A DNA stretch of 64,000 nt, taken from contig NZ_CP130821.1 of the NCBI RefSeq assembly GCF_004151275.2, positions 1,984,001 to 2,048,000 of the forward strand. The letters are read 5' to 3'. The notes beneath the pieces were generated by a model. It saw only the letters and a list, made by a program, of their open reading frames with translations. It had not been told where the DNA came from and did no database searches. This document shows positions 1 through 7,187 of this stretch, piece by piece. The stretch comes from Flavobacterium dauae. GTDB taxonomy: Bacteria; Bacteroidota; Bacteroidia; Flavobacteriales; Flavobacteriaceae. The first letter of the stretch is position 1. Each line of letters opens with the position of its first letter. A program made the translations under genes and the position numbers.

Positions 1-390
1 GAACATATTGGTATTGCAGTTAAAAGTTTGGAAGAATCGAACTTATTGTTTGAAAAACTATTGGGAGCAGCTGCCTATAAAGAAGAGGAAGTAGAAAGCG
101 AAGGTGTAAAAACCTCTTTTTTTATGAACGGTCCTAACAAGATTGAACTTTTAGAAGCTACCAACCCAGACTCACCCATTGCAAAATTTTTAGAAAAAAA
201 AGGTGAAGGAATTCATCATATCGCTTTTGATGTGGAAGATATTACCGCAGAAATAGAACGTCTAAAAAATGAAGGTTTTACAATTTTAAATGAAACGCCT
301 AAAAAAGGAGCTGATAATAAATTAGTTGCGTTTTTACACCCAAAAACAACAAACGGGGTTTTGATAGAACTGTGTCAGGAAATAAAATAA
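1..390 (+). CDS. mce: Methylmalonyl-CoA epimerase (5' end outside the window)
   Basis: The frame is open from base 1 (EHIGIAVKSL...), so the start codon lies just outside the window and only a few residues are missing. The protein is a small vicinal-oxygen-chelate fold enzyme that interconverts the R and S forms of methylmalonyl-CoA, linking propionyl-CoA and methylmalonyl-CoA mutase chemistry. Metal ligands expected for the family are visible: the His of HIGIAV, the second His of GIHHIAF and the Glu of VLIELCQ near the C-terminus. The visible part, about 129 residues, is close to the normal family length of about 135. A relative of its partner mutase, the fused IcmF, lies 50 kb away in the same window. 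A cytosolic metabolic gene; the assignment is firm. Confidence 0.9.
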   Translation, partial: EHIGIAVKSLEESNLLFEKLLGAAAYKEEEVESEGVKTSFFMNGPNKIELLEATNPDSPIAKFLEKKGEGIHHIAFDVEDITAEIERLKNEGFTILNETPKKGADNKLVAFLHPKTTNGVLIELCQEIK

Positions 391-415
391 AAATTAAAAA
401 TTATTTAATGAACAC

Positions 416-446
416 TTGCAAAAGCTAAAAAAACATAGTAATATTG
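416..446 (+). promoter_or_regulatory. Probable promoter of the CAU tRNA
   Basis: TTG at 416-418 and TAATATTG at 439-446 are 20 bases apart, close to the Bacteroidota consensus TTG-N19-TAnnTTTG with one mismatch. The tRNA begins 24 bases downstream. Confidence 0.5.
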
Positions 447-470
447 CACTCGTTAATAACAATTGACGCC

Positions 471-544
471 GGTCCTATAGCTCAGTTGGTTAGAGCACCT
501 GACTCATAATCAGGTGGTCCTTGGTTCGAGTCCAAGTGGGACCA
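471..544 (+). tRNA. tRNA with anticodon CAU (Met elongator or lysidine-type Ile)
   Basis: A 74-base cloverleaf. The acceptor stem GGTCCTA pairs with TGGGACC, the D arm contains AGCTCAGTTGGTTAGAGC, the anticodon stem CCTGA/TCAGG encloses the loop CTCATAA (anticodon CAT), and the T arm contains GGTTCGAGTCC. CCA is not encoded. A CAU anticodon is shared by elongator tRNA-Met and tRNA-Ile2, and I cannot separate these by eye. Its 3' end is repeated at 8268-8292, so this gene appears to be the insertion target of the island that follows. Confidence 0.93.
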
Positions 545-547
545 CTT
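523..547 (+). repeat. Left attachment site (attL) within the tRNA 3' end
   Basis: The T arm and 3' acceptor strand of the tRNA. It matches 8268-8292 at 23 of 25 positions. Just inside, the 9-mer GTCAAACAT occurs twice (594-602 and 605-613), which could be integrase arm sites. Confidence 0.6.
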
Positions 548-554
548 AAAAATC

Positions 555-584
555 AAGCCTTTACAAAAATGTAAAGGCTTTTTT
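555..584 (+). terminator. Rho-independent terminator after the tRNA
   Basis: AAGCCTTTACA and TGTAAAGGCTT form a perfect stem with a short A-rich loop, followed by a T run. A hairpin of the same design follows the other copy of the tRNA end (8298-8327). Confidence 0.85.
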
Positions 585-620
585 GTTTATTGGGTCAAAC
601 ATAAGTCAAACATTTTTATA

Positions 621-1687
621 GGATCAAGCTCAAAAGTTGGGGATTAAGCAAAAAGCTTAGATAATCTAAACAGAAAAAAATCAATTTTTCTAACACCTCT
701 AAATTGTGATCTAAAAGCTTTAATTTTAGCATTAAAAGCCTCTGCTGATGCATTGGTGCTTCGATTATCGAAATAGTTTAGTATTGATTGGTAATTACCC
801 TTTATGGTATTGAGAACAATATTGAAGTTTTTAAAGCCCGCTTCTTCTACTTTTCTATACCAATGTGCTAATTTTAGCATAGCACTATTTTTATCGTTTT
901 TACTATTGTAGATAGTTCGTAGTTGTGCGGATAAAGAATATGCTGTTTTAATATCGGGATATAATTTAAATAGGATTTCGGCTCTTTCTTCTTGATTTTT
1001 TGTCCATTTTTCTCTTGATTTATACAGTAAATAACGGCTTCTGACCAACAATTGCTTTACAGTATCGCCATTGTTTAAAATTGGTGGGTTATATGTTTTG
1101 TTTTCTGATTTAGCTTGTAGTACGGCTTGATTTTCTTTATCCATAGCTTCCCATCGATGCTTTATTCTAAGTTCTTGTAACGCTTCTAAGGTTAATTTTT
1201 GCACGTGGAAACGATCTGTCACTTGTACTGCTTTTGGAAAACATTTTTTGGCTATTAACTTCATAGAATTAGCCATATCTAAAGTAATTTCAATAACTGC
1301 TTGTCTTTTTTTTAAATCTATTTTACTAATATGTTCAATAACTTGTTCTGTTTTGGTTCCGGCAATAATGGCAACTAATGATCCTTTTTTACCCTTGGCT
1401 TTTTTATTGGTAACAATGGTATAAAGTTCGCCTTGAGACAAGGCTACTTCGTCAATTGCCAAATGCGTACCAATGTTTTGGGGGTAAACAATCCATTGAT
1501 GAGCGTGTTCCTTGGGTTGCCAAGTGCTAAATGAGCTGAGATGTTTTTTATATTGCCTTTGAAGTTTTTTGCCGTTAACGCCAAAGAACCCTCCGATAGT
1601 TTTACAATTAACAGCTGTGTTATCTATTAATTTCTTTTAAAAAAGCCGCAAATTCTTGCGTCATACGGGTTCCTTTAGCTACTAACT
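621..1687 (-). mobile_element. Truncated ISL3/ISAon1-like insertion sequence, copy 1
   Basis: This is an inverted copy of the intact element at 5795-7210. Position x here corresponds to 7831 minus x there. It retains the terminal inverted repeat at 621-642 (GGATCAAGCTCAAAAGTTGG onward) and the whole catalytic frame. Homology stops abruptly at 1687, where the IS3-family element begins, so about 350 bases of its 5' end, including most of the small first ORF, are missing. The 272 residues downstream of the TTG are identical between the two copies, so the copies are recent. Confidence 0.85.
644..1636 (-). CDS. ISL3/ISAon1-family DDE transposase, catalytic ORF of the truncated copy
   Basis: The frame runs from about 1636 down to the stop at 644 and has no ATG near its beginning. 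The first conventional start is a TTG at 1462, immediately before AIDEVALSQGEL, which carries the first catalytic Asp. A C-terminal segment containing ASAEAFNAKIKAFR resembles the ISL3-type C-terminus with its conserved Glu. It is identical to the second ORF of the intact copy at 6195-7187. The short ORF that should precede it survives only as its last 20 or so codons (1620-1687), so this copy probably cannot transpose itself, although the catalytic part looks undamaged. Confidence 0.8.
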   Translation of the reverse strand, partial: KKLIDNTAVNCKTIGGFFGVNGKKLQRQYKKHLSSFSTWQPKEHAHQWIVYPQNIGTHLAIDEVALSQGELYTIVTNKKAKGKKGSLVAIIAGTKTEQVIEHISKIDLKKRQAVIEITLDMANSMKLIAKKCFPKAVQVTDRFHVQKLTLEALQELRIKHRWEAMDKENQAVLQAKSENKTYNPPILNNGDTVKQLLVRSRYLLYKSREKWTKNQEERAEILFKLYPDIKTAYSLSAQLRTIYNSKNDKNSAMLKLAHWYRKVEEAGFKNFNIVLNTIKGNYQSILNYFDNRSTNASAEAFNAKIKAFRSQFRGVRKIDFFLFRLSKLFA

Positions 1688-1743
1688 TGTAGGCTTCCCC
1701 TTTTTAGTACAGGTTATAATTATACAATATAATACATAGTTTA

Positions 1744-2583
1744 TCACAGTTGAAGGACTGCGTGAGGCGAAGGCGTAGCCGTAGCGGAACGCAGTCCTTC
1801 AACTGTTTTTTCTTTCTTTATTTTATAGTTCACCGGGCTAATTCCTCCTAAGGCATCGTGTGGTCTGTGGTAATTATAATCTTCTATCCATTGGTCGCTT
1901 ATTTCTCTGACTTGGTCAATGCTATCGAACAAATATGCATCGAGTACGTTTTCACGATAACTTTTATTAAAACGTTCTATTAAAGCGTTTTGTGTTGGTT
2001 TACCTGGTTGGGTGTATTTAAATTCAATTTCCATAACCTGGCTCCAATCCTGTGCTAATTTAGCAATAAATTCAGGTCCATTATCCATTCGTATTCGTTT
2101 TGGCTTTCCGTGTTTATTTACAAGGTGTTTTAAAACCCAAATAACTCTGCTGCTTTTAAGTGAATAATCGGTTTCTATAAATAATACTTCTCTATTAAAA
2201 TCATCAATAACATTAAAGCTTCTGAACTTTCTTCCGTTGGTTAAACTATCGCTCATAAAATCAATACTCCAAGTATGGGTAAAACTTTCAGGAATTTCAA
2301 TAGTTTCTTTAACTCGCTGCGGTAAGTGTTTTTTAGTCTTTCTACGATGAGGAAGACCAATCTGTTTATAAACCCTATGCAATCGCTTATGATTTACTTT
2401 GTCTCCATCATTACGAAGGCGATAATAACATTTCCAAAAACCTTCTCTTGGATGGTCTTGAGCAAATTTCTCTAATCGCTGGATTAAATCAGAATCATTT
2501 TTGATGGATTGATACTCCAAGCTACTTCGACTAGTCTGTAAAATACGGCAAGCCTTGCTTTTGCCTTTTGGATATTTGGTCAA
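1744..2583 (-). CDS. IS3-family transposase OrfB (DDE integrase domain)
   Basis: The 279-residue frame has an HTH_21-like N-terminal part (RLEKFAQDHPREGFWKCYYR) and an rve-type integrase core with the D, D and E residues in SIDFMSD, RMDNGPEF and ALIERFNKSY, followed by the usual DYNYHRPHDALGG signature. The frame is open upstream of the ATG at 2583 and joins OrfA by frameshifting, so the functional product is the OrfAB fusion. The last 17 residues are encoded by a strong hairpin (1747-1805) and do not look like the usual IS3 C-terminus. No internal damage is seen, so the element may be active. Confidence 0.92.
   Translation of the reverse strand: MTKYPKGKSKACRILQTSRSSLEYQSIKNDSDLIQRLEKFAQDHPREGFWKCYYRLRNDGDKVNHKRLHRVYKQIGLPHRRKTKKHLPQRVKETIEIPESFTHTWSIDFMSDSLTNGRKFRSFNVIDDFNREVLFIETDYSLKSSRVIWVLKHLVNKHGKPKRIRMDNGPEFIAKLAQDWSQVMEIEFKYTQPGKPTQNALIERFNKSYRENVLDAYLFDSIDQVREISDQWIEDYNYHRPHDALGGISPVNYKIKKEKTVEGLRSATATPSPHAVLQL
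1747..1805. terminator. Perfect 17-bp stem hairpin at the end of the IS3 element
   Basis: CAGTTGAAGGACTGCGT (1747-1763) and its exact complement (1789-1805) flank a 25-base GC-rich loop. It overlaps the OrfB stop region. On the minus strand there is no long T run after it, so it may block transcription entering or leaving the element rather than act as a classical terminator. Confidence 0.5.
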
Positions 2584-2618
2584 AATATCTTTTATGATAG
2601 CTCTTTTATGGCAAGGCT

Positions 2619-2885
2619 TTAAAGCTTTTTTTCAATGATGTACTTAGCCATATCTAATTCTAAAGCCAAATCAGCATACATCCGTTTGAGTTTGGCGTTT
2701 TCTTCTTCAAGAGCTTTTATTTTCTTTAATTCACTTGCTTCCATGCCGCCGTAGCGTTGACGCCACTTATAAAACGTAGCTTTGCTAACTCCATGTTCTC
2801 TAACAATTGTATTAATATCTTTTCCAGATTCAAATTCTTGAAGGATCTTCGAGATTTGAGTGGGACTAAATTTACTACTCTTCAT
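2619..2885 (-). CDS. IS3-family transposase OrfA (helix-turn-helix)
   Basis: The 88-residue protein carries an HTH_Tnp_1-type domain ([12 protein letters not shown]... [15 protein letters not shown]) followed by a leucine-zipper-like coiled coil ([20 protein letters not shown]). It binds the IS ends and supplies the N-terminus of the OrfAB transposase. Near its end, minus-strand A AAA AAG (2625-2632) is a classical -1 slippery site. Shifting there continues as [22 protein letters not shown] into OrfB, removing the need for a separate OrfB start. Confidence 0.92.
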   Translation of the reverse strand: MKSSKFSPTQISKILQEFESGKDINTIVREHGVSKATFYKWRQRYGGMEASELKKIKALEEENAKLKRMYADLALELDMAKYIIEKKL

Positions 2886-2923
2886 AATTACAGTTTAGTT
2901 TAAAATTAATAATTTTTCTCGTT

Positions 2924-3445
2924 TTAAACTGTACTTTTTTTGGGGGAGCTTACATCTTTAACTAAAAGACTAGTTTTTATTTGATTCTCAAATCCTTTCA
3001 AAGATGTAAAAAAATTATCGTCTTTTATTTCAGGACAATCTATATCTGCAATTTTTGCTATTCTTTTAAAAATTTGATTTATTACTTCTCTATCATTTAA
3101 ATTTCCACCTTGTAATGAATTTAAAGGAGCGTGAAGCTGGCTTGGAGAAATTCCTGAATGACATAATGGTATAACAGGGATATTTTTTAACCAAGCCGTA
3201 CCGGCTTCAAAATTTATCCAAGGTCTAGTACTTGACAATGGACTACATAGTACAATTAATAATTGTGTTTTCTCTAAGGATAACTTAATATTTGACAACC
3301 ATGAATCTCCTAGTTTTATATTATCTTCATGAGATGATACAAAAACTTCAACTGTGCGTAGAAATTCTTTCTCAATGGTTTTTTTAAGACTAATCGCTAT
3401 TTCTCGTTCTTCAGTAATGTGAGATATAAAAATTGTAGGTTTCAT
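2924..3445 (-). CDS. TIR-domain protein, 3' end replaced by IS3-family element
   Basis: The first 130 or so residues read as a TIR-like domain: FISHITEEREIA (box-1-like), a central region with TQLLIVLCSP, then RPWINFEAGTAW, where Glu80 is the best candidate for the catalytic Glu of NAD-cleaving TIR domains. There is no signal peptide. The reading frame runs into the IS at base 2954, so residues 166-173 (VSSPKKSTV minus the first base context) derive from IS sequence, and any original C-terminal sensor or effector domain is lost. Bacterial TIR proteins often act in anti-phage defence such as Thoeris, but no partner gene remains here. Function is therefore inferred from the fold only. Confidence 0.75.
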   Translation of the reverse strand: MKPTIFISHITEEREIAISLKKTIEKEFLRTVEVFVSSHEDNIKLGDSWLSNIKLSLEKTQLLIVLCSPLSSTRPWINFEAGTAWLKNIPVIPLCHSGISPSQLHAPLNSLQGGNLNDREVINQIFKRIAKIADIDCPEIKDDNFFTSLKGFENQIKTSLLVKDVSSPKKSTV

Positions 3446-3498
3446 GTATATAATTTTATGTTTTTGTAATTTTCAAAACTATTGAATTTAGTTAGAAT

Positions 3499-3771
3499 TT
3501 ATAACATTCTAATTTTCTTCACCCCTTCCACATTCCGTATATCTGCCCAATACAAATCACCGGAGTCAGAAATCTCAAAAGGATTAACCCGAAACTCTTC
3601 AGGAATAGCCATAAATTCTTTTATCCAATCATTATCAATGATTTGTAGGTTATCAATCGTAGAAAAATACAACGTATTATTTTTCATTTCAATTTGAATA
3701 GGTTCGTCTGTGGCTTGTTCTAAAAAAGCATCAATATTTTGTTTGAATTGTTTTTCGGTTATCTTTTTCAT
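3499..3771 (-). CDS. Small Phd-like hypothetical protein downstream of umuD
   Basis: The ATG at 3771 gives 90 residues; a TTG two codons upstream is less likely. It begins 6 bases after the umuD stop, so it belongs to the umuCD transcript. The N-terminus (MKKITEKQFKQNIDAFLEQA) resembles the start of Phd/YefM-type antitoxins, which bind DNA and neutralise a partner toxin. The C-terminus contains SDSGDLYWADIRNVEGVKK. No toxin-like gene is adjacent, so it could be an orphan antitoxin or something else. I do not recognise a specific family with confidence. Confidence 0.6.
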   Translation of the reverse strand: MKKITEKQFKQNIDAFLEQATDEPIQIEMKNNTLYFSTIDNLQIIDNDWIKEFMAIPEEFRVNPFEISDSGDLYWADIRNVEGVKKIRML

Positions 3772-3777
3772 GGTCAA

Positions 3778-4233
3778 TTATTTTCTTCTTTTAATATTAC
3801 GGATTAACGCATCTACCACACCTAAAATCACGACTTCGTCCTCTTCGCCGATCATAACAGAATTGGCATATTTAGGGTTTAGTGCAACCAGTTTAGAATG
3901 GAGTTTATCATAGCGTTTTAATGTATATTCCGATGAATTGATTGATACCACCACATCATCGCCGTGTTGTGGTTCATAATCGGACCGTAAAATCAGAATA
4001 TCGTTTTCATGATAATCAGGGTACATTGACAAACCTTTTACACGGTTTACAAACGTTGATTCTACTTTGGAAAGATATAATTCGTCTAAACTGATCCTGT
4101 CATTCAGAAAATCTTCTGCCGGTGATGGAAATCCCGCATTTACACCTTCTCTTACCTGAACATAATATTTTTTGCCATCGGTATTAATGGGTAAATATTC
4201 CAGTTCGCTACCAAATTTTATAAACTTTATCAT
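3778..4233 (-). CDS. umuD: UmuD-like S24 peptidase, subunit of DNA polymerase V
   Basis: The 151-residue protein is of normal UmuD length. The self-cleavage site Ala33-Gly34 is in NAGFPSPAED, the nucleophile Ser69 is in VKGLSMYP and the general base Lys106 is in YTLKRYD. The Ser-Lys spacing is 37, as in E. coli UmuD. RecA-stimulated cleavage would activate it to bind UmuC for translesion synthesis. The ATG overlaps the umuC stop by four bases (ATGA), showing translational coupling. The order umuC then umuD is reversed relative to E. coli. Confidence 0.92.
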   Translation of the reverse strand: MIKFIKFGSELEYLPINTDGKKYYVQVREGVNAGFPSPAEDFLNDRISLDELYLSKVESTFVNRVKGLSMYPDYHENDILILRSDYEPQHGDDVVVSINSSEYTLKRYDKLHSKLVALNPKYANSVMIGEEDEVVILGVVDALIRNIKRRK

Positions 4234-5483
4234 CTGATTTCCAAAATTTCATTCCATTTAGTAGTGTAATTAGGACTTAAATGTTCCTGACGCATTTTCC
4301 ACGTTTTATCTAATGCCTGCGAAGCTAATTTCAATTTTTGCGTTCCATATTTGGAATTTAACTGATCCATTGTCCGCATAATTTCACGATGTTTCACGGG
4401 TTCATCTTCAAACAAATTGAATTGTTTTTCGTGTTCCGGTGCGATACCGCCCACAATAACTCCGGCTTTTTTGTAATGATAGCCTTGTTTAAAAATTAAA
4501 TTTAAACCTTTTTGAGCATATTTGGCAATTTCTATATCTGAATTTGTGGGATACGGAATACTTACATTTATGGAACGGGAATACTGTTCCTGTTGGTCGT
4601 TGAACCGATTGGTATAGATAAAAACAGTAACCAGCTGACAGGTCGATTTTTGTTTTCGCAATTTTTCGGCACACGTAACCGCAAAGGTAGTAATGCGTTC
4701 TTTGATGTATTCCTTGTCGGTATACGTAGTATCGAATGAGCGAGTGGTTGCGATGTGCTTTTTGGCTTGGACTTCTTCCAGTTCTAAAACAGAAATTCCT
4801 TCTAATTCTTTCTTTAAACGTAGTCCCACTACCGAGAACTCTTTTCGAACATATTCATCCGAAAGTTCTGTAAACTGAATGGCTTTGTTAACTCCTTTGG
4901 CTTTCAAACGTTTCGACATTCGTCTGCCAATGCCCCAAACATCTTCTATATTGAGCCATTTTAAAGCTTTGATGCGTTTTTCGTCTGTATCCATCAGATA
5001 AACACCATCCAGTTTAGGAAATTTCTTAGCAATGTGATTGGCAACTTTTGCCAGAGCTTTTGTTGGGGCAATGCCTACACAGGTTGGGATGAGCGTTTTC
5101 TGCAAAACTTCTTGCCGTAAATTTTTACAATATTTATCAAGGGGTTTGTCGGCGAAATTATTAAAGTACAAGAAACATTCATCAATCGAATAAATTTCGA
5201 TATCCGGTGTGTAATTCTGAAGAATGCGATACACCCGATTGCTCATATCTCCGTATAATGCATAGTTCGATGAAAATACTTTTATGCCTAATTCCTGAAA
5301 CTTTTTTTGGTATTCAAAAGCAGCTGCACCCATTGGAATTTCGGCTTTTTTTGCTTCGCTGGATCGTGAAATAACACAGCCATCGTTATTGCTTAAAACA
5401 ACAACGGGTACACGACGCAAAGTGGGATTAAAAACCCGCTCGCAACTCACATAAAAATTATTACTGTCAACTAAAGCATACAT
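4230..5483 (-). CDS. umuC: Y-family DNA polymerase V catalytic subunit UmuC
   Basis: The 417-residue protein is full length. Catalytic acidic residues are Asp6 (ALVDSNNFY) and Asp101-Glu102 (IYSIDECFLYF), the same positions as in E. coli UmuC. The palm and finger region is followed by a helix-hairpin-helix thumb (WLNIEDVWGIGRRMSKRL), a little-finger domain and the C-terminal DUF4113-like stretch (YGTQKLKLASQ). It performs error-prone bypass of DNA lesions together with UmuD'. It is first in a three-gene minus-strand operon inside a genomic island, a common setting for mobile polymerase V genes. Confidence 0.95.
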   Translation of the reverse strand: MYALVDSNNFYVSCERVFNPTLRRVPVVVLSNNDGCVISRSSEAKKAEIPMGAAAFEYQKKFQELGIKVFSSNYALYGDMSNRVYRILQNYTPDIEIYSIDECFLYFNNFADKPLDKYCKNLRQEVLQKTLIPTCVGIAPTKALAKVANHIAKKFPKLDGVYLMDTDEKRIKALKWLNIEDVWGIGRRMSKRLKAKGVNKAIQFTELSDEYVRKEFSVVGLRLKKELEGISVLELEEVQAKKHIATTRSFDTTYTDKEYIKERITTFAVTCAEKLRKQKSTCQLVTVFIYTNRFNDQQEQYSRSINVSIPYPTNSDIEIAKYAQKGLNLIFKQGYHYKKAGVIVGGIAPEHEKQFNLFEDEPVKHREIMRTMDQLNSKYGTQKLKLASQALDKTWKMRQEHLSPNYTTKWNEILEIR

Positions 5484-5496
5484 ACTACAAAAGTAA

Positions 5497-5523
5497 CAAA
5501 TTTAGAAAGCGAAGGCGTGTCAA
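5497..5523 (-). promoter_or_regulatory. Candidate promoter of umuC-umuD
   Basis: On the minus strand TTGACA (5518-5523) is followed by TAAATTTG (5497-5504), a perfect TAnnTTTG element. The TTG to TA gap is 16 bases, slightly short of the usual 17-20. The umuC ATG is only 13 bases beyond the -7 element, predicting a very short leader. I saw no obvious LexA-type palindrome. Confidence 0.55.
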
Positions 5524-5597
5524 AAAACGTCGTTAACATATAGGAATGTTTCATCAAAATTTCTTAATTTAGCACTATTAAAATAGTAATTGAACTA

Positions 5598-5735
5598 GCG
5601 TAAGCTATCGTTTAGGTTTATCAGAAATTGCGACCTTCAGATAATACAACCACAAAACGATAGACTTGCGCCTGTGCCTTATATGGGCGTGGGCTAAGTC
5701 TGTCTGGTTGTAAGGTTGTCGCAAACCTCTGATAA
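5598..5735. other. Long imperfect hairpin with an alternative pairing, possible structured RNA or recombination site
   Basis: Between umuC and the intact IS, nested arms pair across 118 bases: 5618-5625 with 5728-5735 (TTATCAGA), 5629-5634 with 5718-5723 (TGCGAC), 5634-5637 with 5712-5715, 5646-5652 with 5705-5711 (ACAACCA), and 5662-5667 with 5696-5701 (AGACTT). A competing helix pairs 5598-5613 with 5655-5671 and uses the same AGACTT strand. This stretch of about 310 bases (5484-5794) has no convincing gene. The role is unknown. Confidence 0.5.
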
Positions 5736-5786
5736 GGACATGATTTTAGTTTCACGCCTTTTTCTTTACTTCAAACATAAGGTATC

Positions 5787-5794
5787 ATACAAAT
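5787..5794 (+). repeat. Target-site duplication, left (ATACAAAT)
   Basis: The 8-mer directly before the left inverted repeat of the intact IS; the same 8-mer follows its right end at 7211-7218. Eight bases is the duplication size known for the ISL3 family. Confidence 0.9.
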
Positions 5795-5860
5795 GGATCA
5801 AGCTCAAAAGTTGGGGGAAGATTAATAAAAAAAACAGATATTTGCTAAAAACAATTAAGC

Positions 5861-6211
5861 TTGGAAGCATATCTAGAATTATTAAAACTTATTTTACCTA
5901 CCTTTTTGGTTGATCATTTTGATTTGAACTCTTTTAAAAATTCAGAAGAAAACCTACATCTATATTTTGAAGAAAAATTAAGCCCTCCAAAAGAGTTTAA
6001 CTCTGAAGATTTAGTATCTAAAGGTTTTTTGGATGAAATTACCATTCAAGACTTTCCTCTTAGAGGCAAGCTTGTTTATTTACACATTAAACGCCGTCGT
6101 TGGACAAACAAAAACACCGGCGAAATAGTTAAAAGAAATTGGCAGTTAGTAGCTAAAGGAACCCGTATGACGCAAGAATTTGCGGCTTTTTTAAAAGAAA
6201 TTAATAGATAA
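5861..6211 (+). CDS. ISAon1-like transposase N-terminal region protein (first ORF)
   Basis: A 116-residue protein from a TTG codon at 5861; no ATG is available at the start of the frame. It resembles the separately encoded N-terminal region of ISAon1-type transposases, probably DNA-binding (the LYFEEK, LHIKRRRWTNK and RMTQEFAAFLKEI segments). Its stop overlaps the open frame of the catalytic ORF by 17 bases. A +1 shift near TTAAAAGAAA (6191-6200) would fuse the two. Confidence 0.75.
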   Translation: MEAYLELLKLILPTFLVDHFDLNSFKNSEENLHLYFEEKLSPPKEFNSEDLVSKGFLDEITIQDFPLRGKLVYLHIKRRRWTNKNTGEIVKRNWQLVAKGTRMTQEFAAFLKEINR

Positions 6212-7187
6212 CACAGCTGTTAATTGTAAAACTATCGGAGGGTTCTTTGGCGTTAACGGCAAAAAACTTCAAAGGCAATATAAAAAACATCTCAGCTCAT
6301 TTAGCACTTGGCAACCCAAGGAACACGCTCATCAATGGATTGTTTACCCCCAAAACATTGGTACGCATTTGGCAATTGACGAAGTAGCCTTGTCTCAAGG
6401 CGAACTTTATACCATTGTTACCAATAAAAAAGCCAAGGGTAAAAAAGGATCATTAGTTGCCATTATTGCCGGAACCAAAACAGAACAAGTTATTGAACAT
6501 ATTAGTAAAATAGATTTAAAAAAAAGACAAGCAGTTATTGAAATTACTTTAGATATGGCTAATTCTATGAAGTTAATAGCCAAAAAATGTTTTCCAAAAG
6601 CAGTACAAGTGACAGATCGTTTCCACGTGCAAAAATTAACCTTAGAAGCGTTACAAGAACTTAGAATAAAGCATCGATGGGAAGCTATGGATAAAGAAAA
6701 TCAAGCCGTACTACAAGCTAAATCAGAAAACAAAACATATAACCCACCAATTTTAAACAATGGCGATACTGTAAAGCAATTGTTGGTCAGAAGCCGTTAT
6801 TTACTGTATAAATCAAGAGAAAAATGGACAAAAAATCAAGAAGAAAGAGCCGAAATCCTATTTAAATTATATCCCGATATTAAAACAGCATATTCTTTAT
6901 CCGCACAACTACGAACTATCTACAATAGTAAAAACGATAAAAATAGTGCTATGCTAAAATTAGCACATTGGTATAGAAAAGTAGAAGAAGCGGGCTTTAA
7001 AAACTTCAATATTGTTCTCAATACCATAAAGGGTAATTACCAATCAATACTAAACTATTTCGATAATCGAAGCACCAATGCATCAGCAGAGGCTTTTAAT
7101 GCTAAAATTAAAGCTTTTAGATCACAATTTAGAGGTGTTAGAAAAATTGATTTTTTTCTGTTTAGATTATCTAAGCTTTTTGCTTAA
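6195..7187 (+). CDS. ISL3/ISAon1-family DDE transposase (catalytic ORF)
   Basis: The frame is open from 6195. Before the first conventional start (TTG at 6369) it encodes family-like sequence (TIGGFFGVNGKKLQ... WQPKEHAHQWIVYPQNIGTH), so the real product probably starts upstream, either at a rare codon or by frameshifting from the first ORF. The catalytic core has Asp in THLAIDEVAL, Asp in VQVTDRFHVQ and Glu in SAEAFNAKIK. The C-terminus KIDFFLFRLSKLF is typical of ISL3 enzymes. It catalyses cut-and-join of the element ends. No frameshift or stop damages the domain. Confidence 0.85.
   Translation, partial: KKLIDNTAVNCKTIGGFFGVNGKKLQRQYKKHLSSFSTWQPKEHAHQWIVYPQNIGTHLAIDEVALSQGELYTIVTNKKAKGKKGSLVAIIAGTKTEQVIEHISKIDLKKRQAVIEITLDMANSMKLIAKKCFPKAVQVTDRFHVQKLTLEALQELRIKHRWEAMDKENQAVLQAKSENKTYNPPILNNGDTVKQLLVRSRYLLYKSREKWTKNQEERAEILFKLYPDIKTAYSLSAQLRTIYNSKNDKNSAMLKLAHWYRKVEEAGFKNFNIVLNTIKGNYQSILNYFDNRSTNASAEAFNAKIKAFRSQFRGVRKIDFFLFRLSKLFA

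Larger units (their letters stand above)
1688..2954 (-). mobile_element. IS3-family insertion sequence
   Basis: The element carries the OrfA/OrfB pair typical of IS3. Imperfect inverted ends begin TGTA(G/A)GCT(T/C)CCCC and run on to AGTACAG at both sides (left 1688-1712, right complement 2929-2954), with the TG...CA termini usual for the family. Length is 1267 bp. Outside flanks do not match: ACT on the left and TCT on the right. It also separates two unrelated truncated sequences, a cut ISL3-like element and a cut TIR gene. This fits an IS3-associated deletion or rearrangement after insertion rather than a simple insertion. Confidence 0.85.

Noticed and set aside
5716..5913. Open frame crossing the left end of the intact IS
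   Set aside because: It runs across the IS boundary and the target duplication and has no family resemblance; a chance fusion frame.
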